From Gonatopus flavifemur (taxonomy: Eukaryota; Arthropoda; Insecta; Hymenoptera; Dryinidae), in NCBI GenBank assembly GCA_018340375.1, contig JAFFJZ010000004.1:29920001-29984000 (forward strand): DNA of 64,000 nt. Reading direction: 5' to 3'. Numbering within the stretch: position 1 is the stretch's first letter; every line of letters starts with the position of its first letter. This document shows positions 11,645 to 23,473 of the stretch, piece after piece. The notes beneath the pieces were generated by a model. The model saw only the letters and a program-made list of their open reading frames with translations, was not told the origin of the DNA and did no database searches. The position numbers and the translations under genes are program-made.

Positions 11645-11869
11645 CACAGTAAGAAATTTTTCGTCATTGTGTAAAGTGTTAAAATTTGTGTGTTGAATAT
11701 TTAACATTCTAGAGTGTTGATTCAACACAATCGTTGTGTTGACACAAACGATTGTGTTGAATCCATTTGTGTTAACACAATGATTGTGTTGAATCAACAC
11801 TCGCAAATGTGAAATATTTGACACACAAATTTTAACACTTTACACAATGACGAAAAATTTTTTACTGTG
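11645..11869. mobile_element. Palindromic MITE inside Transib
   Basis: The left end CACAGTAAGAAATTTTTCGT is mirrored by the right end ACGAAAAATTTTTTACTGTG. The arms also contain mirrored TTGTGTAAAGTGTTAAAATT, and the centre has several GTGTTGA/TCAACAC palindromes. Length is 225 bp, with no ORF. A target duplication is not obvious. Confidence 0.75.
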
Positions 11870-12465
11870 TCACTAAGAGGTTTTTGGGATCGCTGGTTTC
11901 GAATTCGATGTCAAAATTCCTCATTTAAAATGGTGAGACCTACATGATTTCCGAAGATTTGAAATAAAATCCTGTGTTTGGTGGTGGCCAAGGTTGTTAA
12001 TTCTACACATTAGGTACAAAATTTGAAATTCAAGATGATGGAATCGATATGATATCCAAAATTATTGAAATTCATGAAGTGTGCGAGAACAATGTTATTT
12101 AGAGTTTTTTAGGCTGCTAATTACGAATTATTAATGAATTTTTTGTCGAAAGTTGTCTTTTTCTTACAGAAAAAATTCTATAAGATACCTTCCAAATACA
12201 CACACTTTACTTTTTTGAAGCAACGACAATTCAGTTATACAACTTGATTCACGGCTAAGATTCGCTGCAGTTATGCACCCAGGATGTGCCACAAGGAGGC
12301 TTCTAGTCCGAATTTACATCCCGTATTTTCCTTATTTACTTTTTTTTGTATTTTTTCTATCACTTATTTTTTGTATTTTTTTTTGTCTTTTTTTCATTTT
12401 TGTCTTTTTTTTTGTTTTTTTGTGGTTTTGTTAACATTTTTCAATCATTTATAATTGATATTTAT
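11870..12465. other. Transib 3' non-coding region
   Basis: This lies between the MITE and the transposase stop. It contains degenerate subterminal repeat sequence and a T-rich tract (12,335-12,425, TTTTTGT units). No ORF of note. Confidence 0.6.
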
Positions 12466-14649
12466 TCAATCATTATTACTGATTTCTTCATCAGATAATT
12501 CTACCCCATCTAACAATTCATTGAAAGAATTAAATTCAGTCTGTTCCACATCTCCTGTTTTGCACTCATCATTATCATCATCATCACTATCTCTGTCATC
12601 TATCGAAAGTAGCTGTCTGACTTCCACTGGTAATGGCAATCGTTTTCTTCTGCGAATTCGAGATATGATACTCATGTTGGATACAATTGGATCAGAGGAA
12701 TCCATTATGCGATAAAACAGATCTTCCAAATTCGCTTCCCTGCTACAATGTCTACTATGGTTGAGTCTAAAACTTTTATAGTCTTTATTAGGAGATTCAG
12801 ATGCCTCTTCTCCAAACATACCTACTGGTAGAACACAGTATTTCATTATGTCTCCAGCATGAACTAATATCTTATGAACTGTGGATGGCATAGGGTACCA
12901 TGGATAAAGGGAAATATATCATTCCGCTGTATCCATACAGAACTCTTGGAATTTTTTTACGTTGACAGGGAGTTGGCAAGAAAGAGAAATGAGAATAATT
13001 TTAAAGTTATGCACCAACTGATAATCAATGTTCAAGCAGTCAGCGAAAACATCTGCATTTTGGAATGCTCTACGCGCCGTGTTTCCATCGTTAGTACTAC
13101 CACTACCACCTGATTTTGGTTTATCGACTATTAGACCTAATTTATCATGTAAGGATTTTTGTATTTGAGCTTTTTGTTCTGCAAACAGCTTTTTCTGCTC
13201 ATAAGTTCTGACCTGCCACTTTTTAATATTCATTCGATAGGCTATGTGCAAACAACATTCGAACAATCTAATCCATGCATGTGACGGACTAACACCATAC
13301 TGAAGTGAGTTCTGATCAGGAAGAAAAGTGTTTGTTTGCCCAAGAATATTCTCTATAATATTAAATTGTTTTGGAGTAGATTTGCAAATAGGGCAGCTCT
13401 GTGAGGATTTGGTGTTTGTTAAGATTTGCAATACCTTTCCATCAATCAAAGGTAAATGCATAGAAAAATGGATTCTTATTTCATGGCCACTGCTCATCAC
13501 GATACTCAAGGTATTTAATTGATCAATCTGATTTTGAATTTCCAATTTTTGGGACAGAATCACTTCCGCTGATTCTTTGATGAATTCTAATTTAATAGGA
13601 CGACAAAATCTTGGAGATTGTGAAGCATTATTGTACCAAATTACCTCTCCATTTTGGCATGTTAATTGTGAAGGAATCAGTGTGGTTGCAAAAATATTTT
13701 CATCATTTGAGCCGACATTATCTGAACCAATATTAAAACGTTGCTTATACCTTGGATGACCACTGCTACCATCGAATCCCCAAGAACATGTTAAAACAAA
13801 TTCTGATTCTGTTAATGCATATGTATCCATCACTCTCAGTAAAACTTCTTCTTGCATTTCAACTATTCGTTTACTTGTATGGTTCAATAGTGATTGAACG
13901 GAAACCTGTGCTATATGTTCATTTATCAGAATGTCATCTTTTGGTGGTCTCAAAATATTTTTAGTTTCTCTTAAGTTATGGTAAGCTGGCCATATGTCAG
14001 CTCCGCAATTCTTAGATTCTTGACGTATAGCATTGTATGTCTCCTTTGATAAAGATTGATCTAATAGAAAAACTAGAGCTTCTCAAGGAGTTTCCTTTAT
14101 AATTGAAGACGGTGCCATATTCATTAATTTCATCACCTTAGAAGCACGAGAGGGACTTTTTGTTATTTCATTTAGTATTACCTTCACATCATCTTGTCCA
14201 GATACATTAGCTGCATGACGTGCAGCCGATAGAAGTCTTTGTGGATCATTAGCATTGGCAGCACTAATAGCTGAAACATATCGTCTTTTTGATCTATCAG
14301 ACTTCTCCGTGTAATCAAGAGATTTTCTACCAGGACCTGCTACTGAGGATCTGAATATAAAATCAGGTAAAACAAATTCAGAATCAAGCCATTTTTTATT
14401 TTTCAAAAGAAATCTATCAGTCATTCTATTTGCAGCCTCAAATTTTATATCCCGTTTTCTTTTGATAGTTGATAATGCAAGCTTAAGACAATCTATATTT
14501 TCTTTATCAAAATCACTTACGTTTTTATTGAGCTTATTCAATATGTATGTAACAACTGAATCTTTTTTTGGTGAATTTGAAAGCAACTCAAGAATTTCTC
14601 TTTTGGTGAATTTCATTTTATGCACATGGAACGAAACTTTCACATTCAC
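12466..14649 (-). pseudogene. Transib (RAG1-like) transposase, two in-frame TGA
   Basis: One reading frame of 728 codons runs from ATG at 14,649 to the stop at 12,466. It is broken only by TGA at 14,083-14,085 and TGA at 12,919-12,921. Length fits complete Transib transposases. The first part (14,649-14,083) is basic. The middle has the motif SWGFDGSSGH near codon 290, where the first catalytic Asp of Transib/RAG1 lies, and a CPIC zinc-binding pair near 13,370. The last part has GEEASESPNK followed by R..H.R....E.DL, matching the region around the catalytic Glu of the RAG1 core. Transib recombines at its CACAGTG ends by a DDE mechanism. The C-terminus is acidic (runs of Asp). With two stops it is dead unless read through. 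I could not assign the second catalytic Asp with certainty. Confidence 0.88.
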
Positions 14650-14820
14650 CAGCTGCTATAAATTGAATCGACTCTTACAAAAATGAAAAAGACTGAATAT
14701 TGATGAAATGCTCACTTTATCCTAAAAGGTGAGGTTCATGTGATAAACTAAGTGCCATTAACCGAACTTCTCCGATAATCTTTGTATAGCATATAACGCA
14801 TCAGAATCATAAGCGAAGAG

Positions 14821-15206
14821 TAATGTTGCCGCGAGCCGCAAAATAAGCCGTAACGAATTCCAGGTTTTAAATTATCTGAATCCAAAGTGACCTGCTCTTT
14901 AGTTAACGAAATTGCCCCAAAATCCAATTTATCAGACCTTCAACTGAATTTGAAGGTTCAAATTGTGATATATCTTTATTGAAAAAAGTTTTAAATCAAT
15001 CTATACTCGAGCTGGACCTATGCTGTTGGATGTAGAAATCGGTTGCAAATTCAAATTACAGAACTACGAGTTTATATGAACTTTTGAATGAGACTATAGG
15101 ACCATCCAACCAAGTATTCAGACAATTTTCACGTCTCATAGTCCTATTTGAATCCAGTTGAAATCTGAAGCTCGTTACGGCTCGTTTTGCGGCTCGCGGC
15201 AACACT
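14821..15206. mobile_element. MITE with 9-bp target duplication (Mutator-like size) inside Transib
   Basis: Inverted ends TGTTGCCGCGAGCCGCAAAA and TTTTGCGGCTCGCGGCAACA continue into CCGTAACGA/TCGTTACGG. The flanks are AGCGAAGAG (14,812-14,820) and AGCGAAGAA (15,207-15,215), an 8/9 match consistent with a 9-bp duplication. It sits upstream of the transposase start, in the Transib 5' region. It has no ORF. Superfamily assignment from duplication length alone is tentative. Confidence 0.75.
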
Positions 15207-16040
15207 AGCGAAGAACCTTCCCAACACACACAAATACTGGCGTTTCAAAGGACCATTAAAGGGCCGCTATCAGCATCGTTGGACCATTGATGGTCCATTA
15301 AAACGGCAACAATTGGTGTTTATGGGGTTAAGAAAATTTGATGAATTTTCAAATTTTATTCCGCCATATTGGATCCGCCATCTTGAATTTGCAAAATCTG
15401 ACCTCAGATTCATAATCAGCAACCCTAAAAACCTCTGTACACCAGAATCCAGACGGTTCTAATGAAATTTTCAATTTTTACCACTTGTTCAAATATTTGT
15501 CCCATTGACGTAACGAGTTTTCATTCACATTAAATACGATTTTTCTGACTTCTGAATGAAAACGGGCAGAAAGGGGCATATCCACAGTGTTGAGAACTCT
15601 TTCACGAAAAGTTTGGTATATCATTCTGTCCATTTGGAAGTGGAAGCTCGGGGAAGGTTCAATTCAAAGGTACAGAAGTGCAGTAGAACCTAATGAAATG
15701 AGACAAACTGAAATGATTAGACTAAAAATATAGCATGGAAAATGTTATTTCTTTACAAATATCATTAGAATTATGCAATTACAAGATAAATATGCACTGC
15801 TGCAATGTCTAGAGAAATGATATTGAGTTCGGAGCATGTATAAACTCAATGACAATGCATTCATTTTTCAACATAAATTTGAAATAAAAATGTCCTTCAT
15901 GAGGGACCTAAGCTACCAAAAGTAACAATATTTTGTGATTCTGTGTGTCAAAGTATATGGAAACAAATTATGATGTTTATATTTAATTTCAATCAATTTG
16001 AAAAAGAATCGTTTTTGGCCACGCAACTAGATTTCTGGCC
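15207..16040. other. Transib right non-coding region
   Basis: This holds an inverted copy of the subterminal repeat (15,340-15,470) and otherwise AT-rich sequence without an ORF of note before the right inverted end. Confidence 0.5.
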
Positions 16041-16249
16041 CACTGTGCACCCCTGCAAACACCTTAACCCAAAATACAAATTCAGAAACTCAAGAAAAGG
16101 ACGGTTACGAATCGGATATTCCAGATTTATCAACAAATCCTATCGAAAACAATCCGAATCTTATTGGAGATAATTCGAATTCTATCTGAAAGAATTCAAA
16201 TCCCATCAAGAATAATAAAAGAGGAAATACATCAAGAAAGCAAATCAAT

Positions 16250-17680
16250 ATGGCTCAAAAACTGAAGGTACGCGACGTTGTCGGAATGATACCCGTATTC
16301 TCGGGATCAAAAGAACATAGTACTTTCCAAGAATTTTCAGCAGCATGTATAGATGCAAGAAATATGTTAGCTTCAACAGCAGAAGGAGATCTTACAAATT
16401 CAATGAAATCAAAATTGAGAGATGGTGCTTTGCAAATAGTAAGAACCGGACAACCACAAACCGTGAAAGAGTTGATTACAATTTCAAAAGGTATTTATGC
16501 TCCGCGAGAATCGAGTATGGCACTCCTCGGAGAATTGCCTCGTTTATGTCAAAAAACTCATGTAGATGCTGCTAGTTATTTTAACCAAACTCGCAGGTTA
16601 GGGAATCAAATAATCGAAGCATACAAGGCCGAACACGAGGATCAAATGACTAACTCGCAGAAAAAAGAACTCGAAACAGCTTGCTGCAAGGCTCTTATCT
16701 TAGGATTGAAGGAAGAAATACATGATAAAATGCAAGAAAAGGAAGACCTCAACAAAGCAGGACCTGAAGCCATTAATATAGGAGGTAGTTTAGAAATTCG
16801 CGAAGCACTTCAAAACCTATCATTAAGCGGATTTGAAAAGTGTATACTATGCGAAAAATCCGGACATAATGTAAAAGATTGCCCGGTAATACAAAAGAAT
16901 AAAAGCGAAGCAATAAAATGTCAAATATGCCAAGAGATAGGTCATAGCGCAAACAGATGTGGAAATTCATATGAGAATAACGGACCATCTTCACAATGCC
17001 AGCTGTGTAAAAGAATGGGCCATGATGCTCGAGATTGTCGGAATAACGTCTATATAACCCAATCCAAGTGCCAAATCTGTAATAAACACGGACATGAGGC
17101 ATGAAACTGCAGAGACAGTATGAGTAGGAGTAGAGATACCTGTCAAATTTGTCGAAAGGTGGGACATAGAGCTGATGAATGCCGTCATTACGCCCCCATC
17201 CGAGTAACACAACCAATAACACGATGTCAATTATGTGGACAAAATGGCCATGATACAAGAGATTGTATTGCAAATCGGCCATGCCCACGCTGCAATATGA
17301 CAGGCCATTTAGTGAGAAATTGCACCAATTAAAATGTTTGTCGAATTCGTAAAAACAATGGACATACAGCTAGGGACTGTCCTCGCGTTGTACAACGGAA
17401 TATACAATGTCAATACTGTTTTGAAAATGGACATACGGCGGAAAATTGCTATAAATTCAAATCCCCATCTAATGTAAATTCTTATTGCAGCTTTTGTAAG
17501 AGAACAGATCATACCGTTGAGAATTGTATTATACGACAAAACTCACAACCACGGAGGATTCAGGGAAACTCCTTGACCCTCCCACGCGGAGAGGGAAACC
17601 AACAACAACGGATCAATTTGATCGACAACCAACAATGTACCGAGATCCCCGACAACGAACAACCTGAGAACGACAATTAG
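16250..17680 (+). pseudogene. gag: gag with ten zinc knuckles, two in-frame stops
   Basis: One frame of 476 codons starts at ATG 16,250 and ends at TAG 17,678-17,680. It is interrupted by TGA at 17,102 and TAA at 17,330. Residues 1 to about 190 form the capsid-like part, with no Cys array. From 16,841 to 17,529 there are ten CCHC boxes (CxxCxxxxHxxxxC) spaced about 23 residues apart, beginning CILC, CQIC, CQLC, CQIC, CQIC, CQLC, CPRC, CRIR, CQYC and CSFC. The eighth has lost its second Cys, and the first stop falls inside the fourth. Gag packages the RNA, and CCHC boxes bind nucleic acid. One to three is usual for retroelements, so ten is exceptional. The tail is Gln/Asn-rich. Pol follows in a different frame, as in elements that use -1 frameshifting. 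Confidence 0.85.
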
Positions 17681-17900
17681 TTTCAAAAGGACAACCCATT
17701 ACCTCAAACATTTTGTATGATCAACAACCAATTATCTTACATCCCTTTGGGAAAGAAAACGAAAGAGTAACACCACTCAAGAACAATTACCTGCTGCAAC
17801 GGTAGACCCTTCGCGCGGCCGACCCCCAATAAATCGCAGTGGACAAAGGACCGTCGTTACCCATCAACAGCACAAGACAGAGAAACCTAATGAATCTTCA

Positions 17901-19634
17901 ATGGAAATGGAAACTCAAACAAAGATTGGATTGACTCTAGGACAAAATTCTCCCTCTATAAAAATCAATTTATTCAAACCCACAACATTTCTTTCAGATT
18001 CAGGAGCAGGTGTATGCTTAATCAAGCAAAATGTAATTCCAAATGATTTACTCATTGATAAAGAAGGAATTTCATATCTAGTAGGAATATCTTCTGGCGC
18101 AGTCCCAACCCAAGGGAAAATTGTAATACCATACCAAAACTTATATATAGAATTTGATGTTGTAGATAACGAATTCCAAATTCGACAAGATGGAATCATA
18201 GGAATTTCATTTCTTCCATAATACCAAAAAAAATTCAATTGGGAATCTAACAGTCTCGAGGTTCAAAAGAAGAGTATACCTTTTTTGGAAGAAGAACAAA
18301 ATTTTTTTACCGATACTGACCTCACTCAAGAAGTTTATGTAATACCTTCTCGGACACGGAAAATAATACGTGCACTTATATAAAATACTGATATAAATGA
18401 AGGTTTGATACCATTGACTGAATTTGGTGAAGGAATTTTCATGGGCAATGCAATTGTAAAAAATGATGATGGTTATGCCTACTTGCCGATCATTAATACA
18501 CGAGAAAATAAATTCGAATTCAAAATTCCCACTATAAAATTGGAAGAAATTGAAAAAACTCAAACTCCGAGGATAGAAAATAAAACAAGAGTAACAAACA
18601 GAAGAAAAAGAAAAATCTTGAAAATTCAACACAAAATTTCATCGAATTCGGAAGAAGGAAGGCTTGAAAAAATCAAAAATTTACTCGATCTTCCTCATTC
18701 AGGAGAAGACGAAAAAACAGAAGTAGAAACATTAATACAAGGGAGTTTGGATTGTTTTTACATCCCTGGAGATAAATTATCTTGTACAGATTGAGTAGAA
18801 CATTCCATAACAACTACAAATGATACACCGATTTTCACCAAACAGTATCGGTTTCCCCCAACATTGAAGAATGAAATAATGAAACAAGTGGGAGAATTAC
18901 TGGAAAAAGAAATGATTCAAGAATCTCAATCACCATACAACACACCTGTGTGGATAGTCCCAAAGAAGGAAGATTCCGAAGGTAATAAGAGATGGAGACT
19001 CGTGTTAGACTTCAGAGCACTGAACGAAAAAACTATAGGAAATGCATCCCCCCTCCCAAACATAGTGGAAATCCTGGACCAATTAGGTGGAGCTAAATAT
19101 TTTAGCACGTTCGACTTGGCATCAGGATTTCATCAAATAAAAATGAGCGAAAAACATCGCCATAAAACCACCTTCTCAACCCCCCAAGGACATTATGAGT
19201 TCACAAGAATGCCATTAGGCTTGAAAAATGCCCCCGCGACATTCCAACACCTTATGGACATAGTTTTGACCGGGCTCCAAGGTGTAGAATTATTCGTATA
19301 CCTTGACGACATCGTTATATACGCCAAAACATTATCCGAACACAGAAAAAAATATTTGAATTCAATTCTCCGACTACGAAACGCAAATCCTCAACTCCGG
19401 CCTGACAAATGTCGTTTTTTATGTCGAGAAATTATATACTTGGGACATCAAATCACAGAAGAAGGCTTGGAACCTGATGAAACGGAGCTAATAGCTGTAA
19501 AGAATTTTCCAAGACCGAAAAATAGTAAAAATATCAACCAATTCCTAGGACTCGCTGGATATTATAGAAGATTTATCCATAATTCCTCCAAAATATCAAA
19601 ACCTCTCACCAAATTATCACAAAAAGATGCCCCC
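17901..19634 (+). pseudogene. pol: pol, protease and reverse transcriptase part
   Basis: The frame opens with an aspartic protease: LSDSGAG holds the catalytic D-S/T-G-A motif near 18,000, and DGIIG about 60 residues later is its usual partner. Stops follow at 18,219, about 18,381 (TAA) and 18,792 (TGA), all in the same frame. Reverse transcriptase is clear from 18,864: the PVWIVPKK substrate loop, LDFRALNE, FDLASGFHQI, PLGLKNAPATFQ and the catalytic YLDDIVIY (YxDD) near 19,300, then LGHQIT and FLGLAGYYRRFI of the thumb and connection. The domain order is that of Ty3/gypsy elements. At 19,635 it is cut by an LTR-like insertion and continues at 20,762. It is non-functional in this copy. Confidence 0.88.
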
Positions 19635-20761
19635 TGTCACGTTCGAGGAAATTTTCACACGAAATTTTTCCTAAATGCTATACAATAATTTACGATACAA
19701 TTATAATTCACCTTAAGTGAACGTGAACTTCATTTCAAAACAATTCGCCGACTTCACAGAATTATATCTCGTTTGGAGATTTCCTTGAACGTCGATTGTG
19801 CACCGACGAGCGACGAAGCAACTCGTAACCTTTCTCTCTTTCCCTCGTGTGCGTGCCTCGGCGTGACCACACAACGGGTGCCCTCTTTCTACTTTGTCAC
19901 TCTTTTTCCTTTCTTCACGCCATCTTCAACCTTTTTTTCTCCTCTCACACTTATGACTTGCACGATGGCTGTCGCCGAACCTAGCTACAATAGCTATTCA
20001 CATGTACATATGATGCATGACATGGGTGCATATATGTGTTCATATATGCATTTGTATGCATGTGTATGTACGTAATCGCCAGAATTCTAAATTCTTATAT
20101 TCCTTTCTTTCAGACACACGGTTGATTGCTCTCCGCGAAGCCACGTGCCGTGGCTTTCCATTGTCGGGGCCAGCAAAATGCAGGCCTCAGCAGCGATAAG
20201 CCACGTACGAAGGCCCATCGGCAGGGAAATTTGACACCGGACTTCCTAGCAATCTTGGTGGCATGTTGAAGTGCTGATTAGGCTGAGAACAATCAGCCTC
20301 CCACTTTTCACCATAGATTTCCTTCTTGGCCGGCGATTGCCATCGGGCAGTCAGTCTCCTCTCAACCGCGTTCAAAACCGTTCGAAAAAAGTAAGTACCC
20401 TTTCTCTCTCCCTCTCTCTGGGACGTTGTCTCTCATGGGTGAGAATGCCGGCGCTACGAAAGCTCCACCAGGGGTTTATACTTTCCCCTGGTGAGAATCT
20501 AAAAAGTGAACGCGTATATCCACCCTTCGAGCTATGAAGGGATGAGCGAAAAAGGAAAAGCTCAGGGCCCTTCCGCTCGGAGGACGGATATACACTGGAG
20601 CCCTTTTGATGGTGTCAGTTTATTCCTCCGCACTCATGGGTGCCATCGCTCCTGCGAGGGATCGAGAGAGAGAGAGAAACTCAAGAAGTAGTTCAGTGTG
20701 TGAGTGCGTTTAGTTTCATTTCAGCTTTCATCCCCAAAAAAAGAATTGGACAAGGCCTACA
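19635..20761. mobile_element. Probable solo LTR inserted in pol
   Basis: It splits the pol reading frame exactly between the end of the RT connection and the start of RNase H. It begins TGTCACG and ends CTACA, i.e. TG...CA, and is 1,127 bp long with no coding sequence of its own. The flanks are C-rich (CCCC left, CCTC right), so a 4-bp duplication is possible but imperfect. It is not similar to the LTRs of the host element, so it derives from a different retroelement family. Internally it has CT-rich tracts (20,400-20,420) and a GAGAGAGA tract (20,664-20,680). Confidence 0.65.
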
Positions 20762-21338
20762 CCTCTTTTTCTGGGGAGAGGAACAAGAAATAGCTTTCCA
20801 AAGCCTGAAAGAAAAATTATGTAATGAACCCATACTCCAATATCCAGATTTTGAAAAACCTTTCATTTCAACCACAGACGCAAGCGGTTATGCGATCGCC
20901 GGAATACTTAGTCAAGGGTCAATTGGGAAAGATAAACCTTGCGGTTATGTATCTCGATTATTGAATAACACCGAACAAAAGTATAGCACATACGAAAAAG
21001 AAGCCCTCGCTATTCTTTATAGTGTTTCTCAATTCCAACCATACCTTTATGGCCGGAAATTCACAATTGTAACTGACCATCGTCCTTTGGTTTGGATAAG
21101 AACGGCTAAAGACCCAACGTCTCGACTCACACGATGGAGACTAAAGTTGGAAGAATACAACTTTGACATTGTTTACAAAGCTGGAAGAAACAATGTGAAT
21201 GCAGATGCACTCTCTAGAAACCCGTTAGAGGAAATAAACATAGAAAGTTTCGAAACAAAAACAAACGAACAACAATCCGATGAACCAATTCAAAGCATCA
21301 GAACGTTGTATGTTTTGAATCAAATTCCAAGACTATAA
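20762..21338 (+). pseudogene. pol: pol, RNase H part
   Basis: The frame resumes with WGEEQEIAF and shows the Ty3/gypsy RNase H domain: TTDASGYA (first Asp), STYEKEALAI (Glu), VTDHRPLVW (second Asp) and NADALSR (last Asp). These residues degrade the RNA strand of the hybrid during reverse transcription. This segment itself has no stop before 21,338. It is the continuation of the RT part across the solo LTR. A stop separates it from the linker ORF that follows in the same frame. Confidence 0.85.
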
Positions 21339-21344
21339 AGCAGA

Positions 21345-22361
21345 GTGAAAAAACCTACTGACAAAGGACAACCATATAGAAACAATGTAAGGCTACAACA
21401 ACTTAAAGATGAAAAGAAACTCAATAAATCTGGAAATCAGAGATCAAAACACCGAATTGAAGAAGGGTATGACAATAAACACTACAAACCTTCCAAATTG
21501 AAGAGGTCAAAAAATGACCCCCCACAACCAAAGTACATGTCTACAAGCGAAAGTTCAGACGAAGACAAAGAACTAGAAAGAGACAGAAAGATACATGGGA
21601 ATGAAAGTTCAGGTGAAGACGAAGAATTAGAAAGAGACAGAGAATATATATAGACGAAAGCTCAGACGGAGATGAAGAATTAGAAAGAGATAGAATAATA
21701 TGTAGAGATCAAGGTTCTGATGAGGACGAGGAATTATACAAAAACAGAGAAAGATATAGAGACAAAGGAATAAATGAAGAGGAAAATTTTCGAACTGAGA
21801 AGAATAAACAAGGATAGGAAGACGGATGAAGACAAAAATCCAGTTTCAAATGAAGATTCAGACGAAGATGCGTATGAAAATTCAAATGAAGATTCAGACG
21901 AAGATGAACGTGGAACCAAAAACGAAGACGAACAAGAAGAGAATGAACGGGACGAAGAATGTATCCAAGACTTGGAGACACTTATATACAAGAAAAACAT
22001 ATATGAAAATAGGGACCAATTGTTCATGAGAAAAGACAACTACGTATTTTTTCTAGACGATGAGGGTAAACCCCTAGATGGAGCCACAAAGAATCTTTCC
22101 ATCAAATACGGCATTGATCATTTCTCTGATATGGAATTAGGAACAATCAAAACTATCAAAAAGGGAACTAAATGGTATATAGTGATTTGTATACACTCCT
22201 CTCGAAATACTCAAAACAAAGGAGAAACTTTCAGCTACATTCGTAAGGAAATTAAACAGTTGGAAAATTTCACATTAGATCAAAGAATCACTAGTATCTC
22301 CATGTCAAAAACAGAAGGAATAAAACAAATACCCTGGGAAGCAATAACCGATCAATTTTAG
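21345..22361 (+). pseudogene. Acidic linker between RNase H and integrase
   Basis: This region starts in the pol frame and is strongly charged. About four repeats of roughly 54 bp encode SSDEDEELERDR-like units (21,540-21,770), followed by a second D/E-rich block (SNEDSDEDAYEN). A frameshift after 21,650 and return to frame at about 21,774 break it. The last 110 residues (22,020-22,361) are mixed and globular-looking, beginning with a KDNYVFFLDD string, and resemble in position the spacer domain of unknown function found between RNase H and integrase in some insect gypsy elements. The acidic repeats look locally expanded. Whether they are functional is unknown. Confidence 0.6.
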
Positions 22362-22429
22362 AAATATTTTCGTAATCGCGATATTAGGATCACTTTTTGT
22401 CTAAATATAGTGCAACAACCCAAACAGAA

Positions 22430-23473
22430 TGAAGGATACACGCTCATTGAAGAAGCCCATTGCTCATCAATAGGAGGGCATAAGGGATTGCAAAAACATA
22501 TTTCCGGCTCAGATCCAACTACTTTTGGGAAAATATGAAAACTGACATACAGTGTTTCATCAATCAATGTCTGCAATGCAAATTGAAGAAATTAACTAGA
22601 GTGAAAGTCAGACAACCAATGACAATCACGGGTACCCCGGGAACAGCCTTCGAAAAAATAGCACTTGATATAGTGGGTCCTTTTTCCCCCACCGAAAAAA
22701 ACGGAAACCGTTTTATACTCACAATGCAGTGCTTATTAACGAAATACTGTGTAGCTGCAGCAATACCCAACGCAGTAGCATCAACTATAGCGGATGTGTT
22801 CCTGAAACGTTTCATTTGTATCTATGGAGCTCCTAAAGTAGTCCTTACGGATCAAGGAACTAACTTTTTGTCAAAACTAATGAAAACACTCACCAAACGT
22901 TTGAATATGAAACAAATCAATACAATCGCATACCACCCCAAATCAAACGGTTCATTAGAGAGATCCCACATAACATTAGTTGAATATTTACGACAATTTA
23001 TGAGCAAAGACGCCGAATGAGACGATTGGATTGAGTTGGCAATGTTCTCATAAAACACCAGTGTTCATGAAAACATACGCAAAACCCCATACGAGCTGGT
23101 TTTTGCTAAAACTGCTATTATTCCATCTAGCCAACCCCTACCCATCTCTAAACAACTCCCAACTTATGATAATTATTTAATAAAATTGATGATACGTTTA
23201 GATGAACTGCAAAAAGAGGCGAGAGAAAATTTGAAAATTGCAAAAATCAAATCAGAACACTATTATGACAAAAAATTGAATCCAATCGAATTCAAGGTAG
23301 GAAGTTTCGTGTTTTTGAGGAAAGGTTTAAAATCAAACAAATTAAGCGACATGAATGAAGGTCTATACAGAATAACGGAAGTACTCGATGAAAAAAACGT
23401 CAGACTGCAGATTGGAAGAGAAGAAAAAATAATTTCAAATGATTGTTCAATCCCCACTAATATCACTTTATGA
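22430..23473 (+). pseudogene. pol: Integrase
   Basis: The zinc-binding HHCC region is visible, with AHCSSIGGH in one frame (about 22,455-22,490) and CFINQCLQC in the next (22,552-22,578), so a frameshift lies between. The catalytic core has LDIVGPF (first Asp), LTDQGTNF (second Asp) and SNGSLERSH (Glu), all in one frame. After that come TGA at 23,018 and TAA at 23,051. The C-terminal part (23,186-23,473) has a basic helix and the small SH3-like fold typical of Ty3/gypsy integrases (KVGSFVFLR...GLYRITEV). Integrase inserts the cDNA into host chromosomes. It is broken here. Confidence 0.85.

Larger units (their letters stand above)
11215..16047. mobile_element. Transib DNA transposon with RSS-like termini
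   Basis: Both ends begin CACAGTGGGCCAG (inverted on the right), starting with CACAGTG, the heptamer shared by Transib ends and V(D)J recombination signals. At both ends a second block, GGCCAAAA, follows after exactly 20 bp. The element is flanked by a perfect 5-bp GC-rich duplication CACCC (11,210-11,214 and 16,048-16,052), the hallmark of Transib/RAG transposition. It encodes a RAG1-like transposase on the minus strand (12,466-14,649). Its 4.8 kb includes two later MITE insertions (11,645-11,869 and 14,821-15,206) and long subterminal repeats. The host sequence is the leader ORF of the LTR retroelement, so Transib moved in after the retroelement did. Confidence 0.9.
10875..16189 (+). pseudogene. 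Hydrophilic retroelement ORF split by the Transib insertion
   Basis: An open frame from 10,875 rich in Ser, Thr, Asn and Glu is cut at 11,214 by the Transib element. It resumes in the same frame at 16,053, once one copy of the 5-bp duplication is discounted, and ends at TGA 16,187-16,189, 60 bp before the gag start. Composition on both sides is alike (Asn, Pro, Thr, Glu rich), which supports a single ORF of about 160 residues. It has no recognised domain. It may be the N-terminal part of gag that lost its frame, or a separate leader protein. The clean interruption and the frame continuity are what the sequence shows. The role is unknown. Confidence 0.6.

Noticed and set aside
12919..14085. 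Selenocysteine or stop-codon recoding at the two TGA codons of the Transib frame
   Set aside because: Neighbouring elements also carry TAA and TAG stops and frameshifts, so ordinary decay is enough.
22564..22815. Minus-strand frames opposite integrase and other pol domains
   Set aside because: Shadows of the plus-strand coding sequence.
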